DNA of 11,250 nucleotides from Candidatus Shapirobacteria bacterium. Lineage in GTDB: Bacteria > Patescibacteriota > Microgenomatia > UBA12405. Below the pieces are notes generated by a model. That model was not told the origin of the DNA. It ran no database searches and saw only the letters and a list, made by a program, of their open reading frames with translations. Shown here piece after piece: positions 1 to 7,428 of the stretch (its first letter is position 1; each line of letters begins with the position of its first letter). The stretch covers positions 1 through 11,250 of the forward strand of contig JAHFKH010000010.1 of the NCBI GenBank assembly GCA_023245435.1, read 5' to 3'. A program made the translations under genes and the position numbers.

Positions 1-594
1 GAAATTTGGAATTACTTAATTTTGCCACAAGGCTGGACGATTGGTCTTGAAATTATGTTTTACTTTTTTGCCCCCTGGCTTATTAAACAAAAAAATAAAA
101 CATTAATAATTATTGCCAGCACTAGTTTAATCGCTCGATTAGCCAGTTATTATTTTTTGCATTTAAATCACGACCCGTGGGAATATCGCTTTTTCCCTTT
201 TGAAATTATCTATTTTATATTAGGAATTATGGCCTATAGAACATACATAAAATATAATTTAAAATCAAAAATTATATATTTAATCCCAGTTTTCGCTTTT
301 ACTTTATTTTTTCAATTTATTCCCTTTAATACTAAACGTATGTTGGCCTATTATTTTATAACCTTTATTTCAATTCCTTTTTTGTTTGATTTAACTAAAA
401 ATAATAAATTTGATCGTTTTATTGGTGAACTTTCCTATCCTCTATATTTATGTCATTTTTTAGTTATTGATTTATTTGCTCAAATAATAAAAGTTAATCA
501 CAATTATTTAGGTTTATATGCCTTAGTCTTTTCTCTACCATTAGCCGCAATTAGTTACTATTTAATTCAAAAACCACTTGAAAGATTTCGTTAG
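1..594 (+). CDS. Acyltransferase-3 family O-acyltransferase, C-terminal part (5' end outside window)
   Basis: The reading frame is open from base 1, so the gene starts upstream; the TTG at 22 is an internal Leu codon, not a start. About 197 residues are visible. Near the left edge, QGWTIGLEIMFYFFAPWL matches the family's 'WSLgvEeqFYl' element. The rest alternates hydrophobic segments with short basic loops. It ends with GELSYPLYLCHF and IQKPLERFR, the usual last motifs of the acyltransferase-3 (OafA/YrhL-like) membrane domain, with Gln in place of the commoner Glu of 'IEKP'. The family moves acyl groups, often acetyl, onto surface glycans at the membrane. The N-terminal catalytic His/Arg region is not in view, so activity cannot be judged. 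The gene lies 14 bases before the ABC permease gene, which fits a role in decorating the exported glycan. The family call is firm; the substrate is unknown. Confidence 0.85.
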   Translation, partial: EIWNYLILPQGWTIGLEIMFYFFAPWLIKQKNKTLIIIASTSLIARLASYYFLHLNHDPWEYRFFPFEIIYFILGIMAYRTYIKYNLKSKIIYLIPVFAFTLFFQFIPFNTKRMLAYYFITFISIPFLFDLTKNNKFDRFIGELSYPLYLCHFLVIDLFAQIIKVNHNYLGLYALVFSLPLAAISYYLIQKPLERFR

Positions 595-596
595 TT

Positions 597-602
597 TATA
601 AT
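597..602 (+). promoter_or_regulatory. TATAAT -10 box for a leaderless export-permease mRNA
   Basis: A perfect TATAAT lies in the 14-base gap after the acyltransferase stop and ends six bases before the ATG at 609. A start site 6-7 bases downstream would fall at or next to the A of that ATG, giving a leaderless mRNA. No well-spaced -35 is seen: TTGAAA at 578-583 is only 13 bases away. In an A+T-rich genome a chance match is possible, but its place in the only non-coding gap favours a real site. Confidence 0.5.
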
Positions 603-608
603 CTAGTT

Positions 609-1406
609 ATGGAACTTATTATTGAAATTAAAAATATAATCAAGTGGCACGAATTACTCTGGCAGATGGTTGGACGCGAAGTCAAAGCCCGCTACAAACA
701 ATCAATTCTTGGGTATTTTTGGGTAATTCTAAATCCTTTAGCTCAAATGTTGGTTATGTCATTTGCTTTTTCTTTAATTCTTAAAATTCCTACCAATTCT
801 GCCAGTAATATTCCCTATTCTATATTTCTTTTTGTGGCTTTATTACCCTGGAATTTATTTGCCAATTCACTAGCTTCCGCCTCAACCTCACTGGTCAATT
901 CAGCACCACTTATTACCAAGGTTTATTTTCCTAGAACTATTTTAGTAATATCAACCATAATGGCCAAAATCGTCGACTTTTTGTTTGCCTTGATTATATT
1001 AATTGTTTATATGATTATTTTCAAAATTCCTATAAATATAAATATATTATGGGTTTTACCAATATTTTTTATACAACAAATATTTACTATTGGTTTGTCA
1101 CTATTTTTTGCTGCCAGTAATTTGCTGTATCGTGATATCCAATATTTATTATCACTCATTATTACTCTTTGGCTTTATTTAACCCCTGTCATTTATCCCG
1201 CCGATATAGTTCCCGCTAAATTTAGAATATTTTTTCAACTAAATCCTATGGCCGTAATTATCAATGCCTATCGTCAAACAGTTCTTGGTGGGGGAGTCCC
1301 AAACTACAACAGTTTATTTATCGCTCTCGGAGTTTCACTAATCACATTGTTACTCGGTTTTTCTTATTTTAAATCACGAGAAAAAATCTTTGCTGACAAT
1401 ATATAA
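609..1406 (+). CDS. wzm: ABC-2 type polysaccharide export permease (Wzm-like)
   Basis: Transmembrane subunit of an ABC exporter that moves a finished, lipid-linked polysaccharide across the cytoplasmic membrane. At 265 residues it has the usual family length. The N-terminal amphipathic stretch REVKARYKQSILGYFWVILNP (residues 23-43) is typical of Wzm/TagG/KpsM permeases. About six membrane segments follow, near 38-60, 69-90, 111-138, 146-170, 178-198 and 233-253. The YRDI element (174-177), LTPVIYP (191-197) and LNPMAVIINAYRQ (211-223) are also family-typical. The C-terminus KIFADNI matches the common 'FADvI' ending of the family. The partner ATPase is at 2667 and is separated from this gene by an opposite-strand flippase gene, which is unusual because such pairs are normally adjacent. 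The last 43 bases overlap the flippase gene tail to tail. The ATG at 609 is supported by the TATAAT box just upstream. The transported glycan is unknown. Confidence 0.92.
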   Translation: MELIIEIKNIIKWHELLWQMVGREVKARYKQSILGYFWVILNPLAQMLVMSFAFSLILKIPTNSASNIPYSIFLFVALLPWNLFANSLASASTSLVNSAPLITKVYFPRTILVISTIMAKIVDFLFALIILIVYMIIFKIPININILWVLPIFFIQQIFTIGLSLFFAASNLLYRDIQYLLSLIITLWLYLTPVIYPADIVPAKFRIFFQLNPMAVIINAYRQTVLGGGVPNYNSLFIALGVSLITLLLGFSYFKSREKIFADNI

Positions 1407-2623
1407 ACCAAAACCAAAAATAAACCAATCTGTAAAACAAAATTTCCGATTATTACACTTGAAATAGAACCTCTAAAAACAAAGATAATAATTGGTTGTA
1501 AAATTGTAGCAACTAATAAAAATACATTTACCCAAGCCTGATCAGTCGCCATTAAAAATGAAATAATAAATTGACTAAAAGCAAAAAATGCCATAGAAAA
1601 AACCACATAGTGAAGCCATGAAGCAGACTCAATATAAGCAACACCAGAAAATAAATTAATCACTAATGTTGGGAATAAACTAAACAAACTGGCTGCTCCG
1701 ATTCCAAAAATAAAAATAACCAATCCTAATTTAAAAAAGGTCGAATTTGTTTTTACTTTTTTTGCATGACGATGAGCTGCAATTGGAAAAACTAAAGTAA
1801 TCAAAGGTGATAATCCAAATAAAATCATTCGTCCTAACATCGATAAAGAAGAATACAAACCAGAAGTATGAGAATCAAAAAAAATTCGAACCATTAAAAT
1901 ATCAGTTGACACCAACAATGACGTCCCCAAAGCATAAATAAAACTATAACCCACAAAATTAGAAATATTAAAATTTAGAACCTTACCATCAATAATTTTG
2001 GGATAAACACTACTTTTTATATATAAAAACGAAATTACAGTCATCAATACTCCGGTCAAAATTTGCGCCGATATTACACCTGTTGCCCCATATCCTAACT
2101 TTATAGAAACGACCGATAAAACAATCGTTACAATTACACTAACAAAACCAATTATCGTCTGAAAAATAATTTTTTGAAATGCAAATATATATGAACTAAT
2201 AATTACCTGGAATACAGAAATAAATACCGAAACGCCCAACACTATAAAAGCAATATAATGGGCTTTAAAAATTACTGCCAAAGGCTGTGAAAAAATAATT
2301 AATAACGAACCAAAAGGAATTGTTAAAACACTTATTTTATTAACTAAAAAATAAAACAATTTATTAATGGATACCAAATCATCTTTACCCCTATAATCTG
2401 CCACATATTTTGTCACCACATTCGAAATTACAATTGTGGGAATACCCAAAATATAAACCAAACTTAAATAAGACAAAAATTCACCATACTCAGCTGGTAC
2501 CAACAAACGTAATAAAATTAAATGAAAAAGATATCGAAAAAAACTCGAAAAAACGCTACTAAAATAATAAAATGTACTCGATTTTGCAGTTGGAGTAGTA
2601 ATTGCCGACAATAATCGTTTCAC
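1364..2623 (-). CDS. MOP-superfamily polysaccharide flippase (Wzx/RfbX-like)
   Basis: Membrane protein of 419 residues with about twelve hydrophobic segments and short basic loops. The N-terminal sequence, with RYLFHLILLRLLVPAEYGEF (residues 30-49), matches the 'lar.Lgp..yG.f' signature of polysaccharide-biosynthesis flippases. Length and layout fit Wzx-type exporters, which turn lipid-linked oligosaccharides across the membrane. The start is GTG at 2623; no Shine-Dalgarno site is visible and no better in-frame ATG lies upstream. The gene lies on the strand opposite all its neighbours and sits between the permease and ATPase genes of the ABC exporter. Its last 13 codons and stop are antisense to the permease's conserved C-terminus. 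Having both a Wzx-type and an ABC-type exporter suggests two export routes or two glycans. The family is clear; the substrate and whether it acts with a Wzy polymerase are not, and no Wzy is recognised here. Confidence 0.88.
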   Translation of the reverse strand: MKRLLSAITTPTAKSSTFYYFSSVFSSFFRYLFHLILLRLLVPAEYGEFLSYLSLVYILGIPTIVISNVVTKYVADYRGKDDLVSINKLFYFLVNKISVLTIPFGSLLIIFSQPLAVIFKAHYIAFIVLGVSVFISVFQVIISSYIFAFQKIIFQTIIGFVSVIVTIVLSVVSIKLGYGATGVISAQILTGVLMTVISFLYIKSSVYPKIIDGKVLNFNISNFVGYSFIYALGTSLLVSTDILMVRIFFDSHTSGLYSSLSMLGRMILFGLSPLITLVFPIAAHRHAKKVKTNSTFFKLGLVIFIFGIGAASLFSLFPTLVINLFSGVAYIESASWLHYVVFSMAFFAFSQFIISFLMATDQAWVNVFLLVATILQPIIIFVFRGSISSVIIGNFVLQIGLFLVLVYILSAKIFSRDLK

Positions 2624-2666
2624 TTAGTCAGTTTAACATGTAAAATATAATGTAAAATTAACCAGT
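2624..2666. promoter_or_regulatory. 43-base divergent promoter gap between flippase and export-ATPase genes
   Basis: This is the only space between the flippase start (GTG, minus strand) and the ATPase start (ATG, plus strand). On the plus strand a perfect TATAAT at 2646-2651 ends 15 bases before the ATG, with a TAAAAT at 2653-2658 closer in. Either would give a leader of under ten bases. On the minus strand TATATT (2649 to 2644) could serve the flippase gene. The opposing -10 boxes overlap, so the two directions may compete. No convincing -35 boxes are seen. Confidence 0.5.
2638..2658 (+). repeat. Two direct copies of ATGTAAAAT, 12 bases apart
   Basis: The nine-base word ATGTAAAAT occurs at 2638-2646 and 2650-2658 inside the divergent promoter gap, framing the TATAAT box. 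A 12-base period is a little over one helical turn, so the copies would face roughly the same side of the DNA. It could be an operator or a duplicated -10 element, or chance in such A+T-rich DNA. Confidence 0.3.
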
Positions 2667-3407
2667 ATGACTACCAAAACAGTAATTAAATTTGAAAACG
2701 TCACTAAAAACTTTTCCAAAAACAGTCATAAAACATTCAAGGAATTTCTTCCTGCCTTGTTTATGGGAGAAAAAACCGTTGACAAATTTACTGCTTTAAA
2801 AAATATTTCTTTTGAAATTCAGGCAGGGGAGTGTGTCGGTATCATTGGCCCAAACGGCAGTGGCAAATCAACCATCTTAAAACTTATTGCCGGAGTAATG
2901 TCACCATCATTGGGCACAATTAAAGTTCAAGGCAAAATTAGTCCACTAATTGAACTTGGAGCGGGTATGCATCCTGAATTAACTGGTCGCGAAAACATCT
3001 ATCTTAACGGAGCAATTTTGGGCTTAAAAAGAAAACAAATTGAAGCAAATTTACAAAGCATTATTGATTTTTCCGAAATTTCCGAATTTATTGACCAACC
3101 TGTCAAACATTATTCGTCGGGTATGTATATGCGCTTGGCTTTTTCTGTCGCTGTTCACGTTAATCCCGAAATTCTTATTGTTGATGAAATTTTGGCCGTT
3201 GGTGATACCGAATTTCAAGACAAATGCTTTAAAAAAATGGAAGAGTTTAAAAAATCAGGTGTCACCATAATTTTTGTCTCACACAACTTAGATCAAATTA
3301 AAAAATTTTGTACCAAAACTATTTATATTGATAATCATATAATTCAAGCTATTGGCCATACGGCGCAAGTCTGTGAAAAATATCAAAAACATAATGAAAG
3401 TAAATGA
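2667..3407 (+). CDS. wzt: ABC polysaccharide export ATPase (Wzt-like, short form)
   Basis: Cytoplasmic ATPase that powers the Wzm-type permease. In 246 residues it shows Walker A GPNGSGKST (61-69), the KpsT/Wzt-type stretch LIELGAGMHPELTGRENIYL (94-113), the signature YSSGMYMRLAFS (149-160), Walker B ILIVDEILAVGD (169-180; E174 is the catalytic Glu) and the switch His206 in VSHN. All catalytic motifs are intact. It ends soon after the nucleotide-binding domain, at NESK. It therefore lacks the extra C-terminal carbohydrate-binding domain of the long Wzt forms (such as E. coli O8/O9a) that recognises a capped chain end. It resembles the short KpsT/TagH-like forms in this respect. Its partner permease is at 609-1406, beyond the flippase gene. 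Its last 14 bases overlap the next gene's start, which suggests translational coupling. Confidence 0.93.
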   Translation: MTTKTVIKFENVTKNFSKNSHKTFKEFLPALFMGEKTVDKFTALKNISFEIQAGECVGIIGPNGSGKSTILKLIAGVMSPSLGTIKVQGKISPLIELGAGMHPELTGRENIYLNGAILGLKRKQIEANLQSIIDFSEISEFIDQPVKHYSSGMYMRLAFSVAVHVNPEILIVDEILAVGDTEFQDKCFKKMEEFKKSGVTIIFVSHNLDQIKKFCTKTIYIDNHIIQAIGHTAQVCEKYQKHNESK

Positions 3408-4539
3408 TAACCCATTAAAAATTTGTTTATCAAATAGCCAGGGAATAGGTAACCGGATAAAATTTATTGCTTCGTGTATTCGAATTAATAAGCTCAAAGA
3501 TATTGATTTATATTGGCCTCAAAATGGCTGGGTACCAACTAGTTTTAAGGAATTATTTAATTTTGATTGGCCATATCCCATAAACGAATTTGATCAAGAA
3601 TTAATTAAAAAAAATATACCCTTAAAACCGCCACTTTCATATACTGAAGGCTGTCGATTATATGTCAATAAAAGAGATGGACTACCCAATAATTTTTCTA
3701 AACTATATTTTCCTTCCAAAAATGGTTACGGAATTGATTTTGAATACAATCGAATTCCTCAAAAAATACTAAATATTTATTTACCATTTTTTAAAAGACT
3801 AAAGCCATCAACCAAAGTAAAAAAACGATTAAAAGACACCAAATTACCCAAAAAATTTGTAGGTTTACAAATTCGCAATAACAAAGATTGGTTTAAATTT
3901 GGTCGAAATGAAAATTTAGGTTTATTTTGCAATGAAATAAATAAATATCCAAAATCAACCAAATTTTATCTTTCTTGCATGAGTCAATCAATTAGTAAAA
4001 TTGTTCATAAAAAATATCCAAATCAAATAATTGAATTACCACACAAAAATTATATTTCCATGATTGATGCAGTGACTGATATGTACAATTTATCCAAAGC
4101 TAGTGCCGGAATTTATTCTTATGGTAGTTCATTTTCCGAAGTAGCCTGGTGGATTGGTAAATGTCGTCAAACTGTTACCGTAGTCGGAAGTTTCGAATCA
4201 TGGCGGACAGCACCCATAAATAGCGAAAAAATAATTTATTATTACATTGATAAAAATAAGATAAAAAATCCCGAAAAACATATTAAAACTTTAACAGGCA
4301 TAGTTGATAAATTTATTTATAAAATTCCTAAAAAACTATCAAAAGACGCTGACAATGTTTTAATTGAAGCCACCAATACTATACCCTCCAAAAAAACATT
4401 GTTAAACACCGCCAACCATATCCACCAAATTCAATTTTTAGAAAAAGAACTGTCTAAAACTAAACATGAATTATTTATCATCAAAAATAGCAAATTTTTT
4501 AACCTTTGGCAGAAATTTAAAAAACACATATGGTTTTAA
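3394..4539 (+). CDS. Probable glycosyltransferase of the fucosyltransferase (GT-B) fold, divergent
   Basis: I do not recognise a named family at high confidence. The 381-residue protein carries three landmarks of the O-/alpha-1,6-fucosyltransferase superfamily in the right order. SQGIGNRIKFIASCIR (15-30) is like 'GLGNRL..l.sa'. KFVGLQIRNNKDW (154-166) is like the 'vgvHIRrtD' donor-binding strand, with Gln for His. DMYNLSKASAGIYSYGSSFSEVAWW (229-253) is like 'D...Ls.c......StfS..A'. The C-terminus (about 340-381) is a short charged helix ending IKNSKFFNLWQKFKK, a tail seen on many cell-envelope glycosyltransferases. The likely role is transfer of a sugar from a nucleotide donor to the growing glycan in the cytoplasm. 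ATG at 3394 is chosen because it overlaps the ATPase stop by 14 bases and starts just before the conserved strand. A TTG 14 codons upstream would run further into the ATPase gene. The stop overlaps the next start by 10 bases. Confidence 0.6.
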   Translation: MKVNDNPLKICLSNSQGIGNRIKFIASCIRINKLKDIDLYWPQNGWVPTSFKELFNFDWPYPINEFDQELIKKNIPLKPPLSYTEGCRLYVNKRDGLPNNFSKLYFPSKNGYGIDFEYNRIPQKILNIYLPFFKRLKPSTKVKKRLKDTKLPKKFVGLQIRNNKDWFKFGRNENLGLFCNEINKYPKSTKFYLSCMSQSISKIVHKKYPNQIIELPHKNYISMIDAVTDMYNLSKASAGIYSYGSSFSEVAWWIGKCRQTVTVVGSFESWRTAPINSEKIIYYYIDKNKIKNPEKHIKTLTGIVDKFIYKIPKKLSKDADNVLIEATNTIPSKKTLLNTANHIHQIQFLEKELSKTKHELFIIKNSKFFNLWQKFKKHIWF

Positions 4540-5393
4540 CCAATACTATTAAAAAACACATTACAAAACAATTTATAGAAACATTAGGACGGCCACCCCA
4601 TCTTGACAATCCAAAAACCTTTAATGAAAAGCTTCAATGGTTAAAACTTTATTATCACAATCCTTTATTAACTATTTGTGCCGATAAACACCAAGCCCGT
4701 GAGTATATAACTAAAAAAATTGGATCAAAATATTTAATTCCCTTGTTGGGGGTATATGACAACGAAAATCAAATTGATTTTGACAAACTACCAAATAAAT
4801 TTATTTTAAAGACGAACCAAGGTTCGGGTTACAACATAGTTTGTCACGATAAAAGCAAGCTTGACGTCAACGACACAAAAAATAAATTAAATTTGTGGCT
4901 TAAACCACAATCAAACCATTATTTTCATGCCTATGAGTGGAGTTATAAAAATATCAAACCAAAAATTATTTGTGAAAAACTGCTTGAGGATAAAAATGAT
5001 TTAAAGGAATATCAATTTCATTGTTTTCATGGTCAGCCTAAATGTATAATTGTTGTCTCAGAGCGAAAAACTGAAGCCAAAGTAGATTTTTATGATTTAA
5101 ATTGGAATCGTCTACCACTTAGGAAAAAAAGTTCCCCGAGTCAAAAGGAAATTAACAAACCATATTGTTTGACCGAAATGATAAGTATTGCCAAAAAATT
5201 ATCAAACAATTTTCCTTTTGTTCGAGTTGATCTTTATGAAGTGAATAAACAAATTTACACTGGCGAATTAACTTTTTTCCCCAATGCTGGTTTTGGCACT
5301 TATAATCCAATCTCTTGGGATTATAAATTTGGTGATTTAATTAATCTAAAAACAATTAAAATCAATAAACTTTTAAAGTTTATAAATTATTAA
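4530..5393 (+). CDS. TupA-like ATP-grasp protein
   Basis: The 287 residues match the TupA-like ATP-grasp family along almost their whole length. Landmarks are NPKTFNEKLQWLKL (27-40), ADKHQAREYI (51-60), YLIPLLGVYD (68-77), FILKTNQGSG (91-100; ATP-binding Lys94), IICEKLL (146-152), KEYQFHCFHG (159-168), FVRVDLY (230-236) and GELTFFPNAGFG (245-256). The acidic residues E246 and D234 sit where ATP-grasp enzymes bind magnesium. The family is named for TupA, needed for teichuronopeptide in Bacillus halodurans. ATP-grasp enzymes generally join a carboxylate to an amine by way of an acyl-phosphate. In this locus it may attach an amino acid or amine to a sugar acid of the glycan; that is inference. 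The start overlaps the previous gene by 10 bases, and the next gene begins 3 bases after the stop, so these genes are probably co-transcribed. Confidence 0.88.
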   Translation: MVLTNTIKKHITKQFIETLGRPPHLDNPKTFNEKLQWLKLYYHNPLLTICADKHQAREYITKKIGSKYLIPLLGVYDNENQIDFDKLPNKFILKTNQGSGYNIVCHDKSKLDVNDTKNKLNLWLKPQSNHYFHAYEWSYKNIKPKIICEKLLEDKNDLKEYQFHCFHGQPKCIIVVSERKTEAKVDFYDLNWNRLPLRKKSSPSQKEINKPYCLTEMISIAKKLSNNFPFVRVDLYEVNKQIYTGELTFFPNAGFGTYNPISWDYKFGDLINLKTIKINKLLKFINY

Positions 5394-5396
5394 ATT

Positions 5397-6533
5397 ATGA
5401 GAATTGCCTTTGTTACAAATGAATATACAACCGAAGACAATTTTTCTGGAGGAATTGCCAATTATTTACATCGTGTTTGTTTATTTCTAAAAGAGGCGGG
5501 ACATGACCCAGAAATTTTTGTTGCCAGTACCAAAAATAAAGATATTATCAGCGATAACATAATAGTTCACCAAGTATTAATTCCCACCTTAACCACTACC
5601 GACAATTTATCAGCTCACCCCTGGGTGTTAACCAGTTTTTATCTCAACAAAAAACTAGAGCAAGTTAATAAAGTCAACAATTTTGATATTGTTCAATATT
5701 CAAATTGGATGGCGACTGGTATTTATCGCCTAAATTATCTTCCATCAGTTACTCGAATTTCCAGCTTTCAATCAATGTGGGTTAAAAAAAATAATCAAGA
5801 TACGTCACTAGAAGAAAAACTTGAATTAATCGCCTTAAATAAAAGCGATGTTATTTATTGCCCTAGTTTGTTTTTAAAAAATGTTGTTCAAAACTATGTT
5901 CATCAAAATATTAATATAATTGAAACTCCATTTCAAATTGAAATCAAAAAATATAATTATTCGTTATACAAAAGTATTTTAAACAACAAAAAATATTTAC
6001 TATTTTTTGGTCAAATTTCGGAAAACAAAGGCATAACTGAAATATCAGAAATAATTAACACGCTTCTTAATAACAATCCCAACTTATATTTTGTTTTTGT
6101 CGGTTCCGGCGACACTTCTAAACTAACACATAGCCAAATTATTTGTATTCCTCCACAAAAACACGAAAAACTGTATCCCATTATCCAACATTCGTATGCC
6201 GTGGTTCTTCCTTCTCGTGTCGATAATTTACCCAATACCTGTCTTGAAGCCATGGCTCATGGCAAAATTGTCATCGGTACTAGGGGAGCTAGTTTTGAAC
6301 AACTAATAAATAACGGAAAAAATGGGTTTTTGGCCGATAAACAAAATTCAAATGATTTGCTTGCTACTATCGACACGGTTCTAAAAATAAATCCAACCAA
6401 AAAACTAAACATTGAAAAACAAGCCCAAAAAACAATCAACCGGTTAAATCCAAAAAATACCATTAAAAAACTAATCAAATTTTATCAAAATACCATCAAA
6501 AAACATTCAATACACCCGGCACAGACTTTTTAA
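5397..6533 (+). CDS. GT4-family glycosyltransferase
   Basis: Retaining GT-B glycosyltransferase of 378 residues, probably cytoplasmic and adding a hexose from a nucleotide donor. The N-terminal acceptor domain begins MRIAFVTNEY and has the glycine motif SGGIANYLHRV (17-27). The linker to the donor domain is near 180-198. LLFFGQISENKGITEI (201-216) and the VFVGSGD strand (233-239) open the C-terminal domain. The donor site is PSRVDNLPNTCLEAMAHGK (272-290). It replaces the first Glu of the EX7E motif with Asp276 and keeps Glu284, a variant seen in many GT4 enzymes. NGKNGFLA (306-313) completes the family pattern. It starts 3 bases after the TupA-like gene and belongs to that run. The last 38 bases overlap, tail to tail, the minus-strand GT2 gene. 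The sugar and linkage cannot be read from sequence. Confidence 0.9.
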   Translation: MRIAFVTNEYTTEDNFSGGIANYLHRVCLFLKEAGHDPEIFVASTKNKDIISDNIIVHQVLIPTLTTTDNLSAHPWVLTSFYLNKKLEQVNKVNNFDIVQYSNWMATGIYRLNYLPSVTRISSFQSMWVKKNNQDTSLEEKLELIALNKSDVIYCPSLFLKNVVQNYVHQNINIIETPFQIEIKKYNYSLYKSILNNKKYLLFFGQISENKGITEISEIINTLLNNNPNLYFVFVGSGDTSKLTHSQIICIPPQKHEKLYPIIQHSYAVVLPSRVDNLPNTCLEAMAHGKIVIGTRGASFEQLINNGKNGFLADKQNSNDLLATIDTVLKINPTKKLNIEKQAQKTINRLNPKNTIKKLIKFYQNTIKKHSIHPAQTF

Positions 6534-7428
6534 TAACTCCAAGATTTATTAAATAATTTAATTTATCAGCCATCGTCTGTTTAATATATTGCTCTTTTAA
6601 TTTACCACCCAAATATATTTGATACCATTGCCGCCATTGCCAACCCCGCCCCATATCTTTGCTAGGATTACTCAACAAGGCCTTGCCACCATTAATAACC
6701 TTGTGTTCAAAATGAGAATAGTTTCTAATTGGAAAATGATAAATATCAATAGTAGTCGTCAATATTTTTTTAAGTTTTTTTGCCGATTTTACTGTATCAT
6801 TTCCAAATCCAATTTTAGTTACTTTTCGACTAGTAATTAATTTATTTGAGTAAGTATACAACCACAAATCATCAATATTTCTATCAATAACTTTGGGAGG
6901 GACGCCAAAAGTTTTTTTAACATAATAAGGATAATTTTCAAAATTAAAATTCTTTATATTTAAATTTCTTGGCGGTAAATAATTTCGTACTGGTACCGAA
7001 ATTACATCATAATCACTTTCAATCAAAATCATGGTTTTTAAATTAAAATATTTTGGTACCCAAAATTCATCCGCATCACTGTTAATTACAAAATCTGCTT
7101 TATATTTATCAATTGCAATCTTAATCAACCTTGTCACCCACACATCTTGTAAAAAACCATTTTCCCTGTTTACAAAATAATCAACCTTTCCCAATTTCTT
7201 ATATTTTTCCAAAATAGCCACAGTTCCATCAGTAGAACCATTATCCATTACAATAATTTTGTCGACACCTTGGCTCAAATGATATAAAATATTTTTTTCA
7301 ATGATATCAACCTCATCTTTAACTAGTAGTGTCATTGCTAAAAAAATATTCTTTTGCAGCATCTTTACCCGAGAACCGGCCAAGTAGGGTATAATTTTAT
7401 GTTTAGCTAAAGTTTTTATTCCTAGCAT
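6496..7428 (-). CDS. GT2-type glycosyltransferase (Glyco_tranf_2_4-like)
   Basis: Soluble 310-residue protein of the GT-A fold. FLAMTLLVKDEVDIIEKNIL (29-48) and VDKIIVMDNGSTDGT (55-69) match the start of the 'glycosyl transferase family 2, type 4' domain. INSDADEFW (115-123) supplies the DXD metal and nucleotide-sugar site (D118, D120), with the 'DADEF' form typical of this subgroup. IYHFPIRNYSHFEHKVINGG (229-248) is the usual C-terminal signature. No membrane segment is visible, so it acts in the cytoplasm or at the inner membrane face. The ATG at 7428 follows a minus-strand TATAAT box by nine bases. It is a lone gene on the strand opposite to the surrounding run, and its 3' end overlaps the preceding GT4 gene by 38 bases. 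It may be expressed separately from the main operon. Donor and acceptor are unknown. Confidence 0.87.
   Translation of the reverse strand: MLGIKTLAKHKIIPYLAGSRVKMLQKNIFLAMTLLVKDEVDIIEKNILYHLSQGVDKIIVMDNGSTDGTVAILEKYKKLGKVDYFVNRENGFLQDVWVTRLIKIAIDKYKADFVINSDADEFWVPKYFNLKTMILIESDYDVISVPVRNYLPPRNLNIKNFNFENYPYYVKKTFGVPPKVIDRNIDDLWLYTYSNKLITSRKVTKIGFGNDTVKSAKKLKKILTTTIDIYHFPIRNYSHFEHKVINGGKALLSNPSKDMGRGWQWRQWYQIYLGGKLKEQYIKQTMADKLNYLINLGVIKKSVPGVLNVF

Noticed and set aside
22..594. TTG at 22 as the start of the acyltransferase gene
   Set aside because: The frame is open to base 1 and the residues before it continue the family pattern, so the true start lies upstream of the window.
1364..2666. Invertible switch around the flippase gene
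   Set aside because: I compared the two flanks by eye and saw no inverted repeat that recombination could use.
3352..3393. TTG start giving a 14-residue longer fucosyltransferase-fold protein
   Set aside because: It would deepen the overlap with the ATPase gene to 56 bases and add a basic stretch with no family match; the ATG at 3394 lies just before the conserved strand.
3040..3497. Small open frames inside and across the end of the export-ATPase gene on both strands
   Set aside because: They lie within coding sequence of well-recognised genes and have no family features of their own.
6011..6840. Small open frames antisense to the GT4 gene and antisense to the GT2 gene
   Set aside because: They are shadows of well-supported genes and show no domain, signal peptide or start context.
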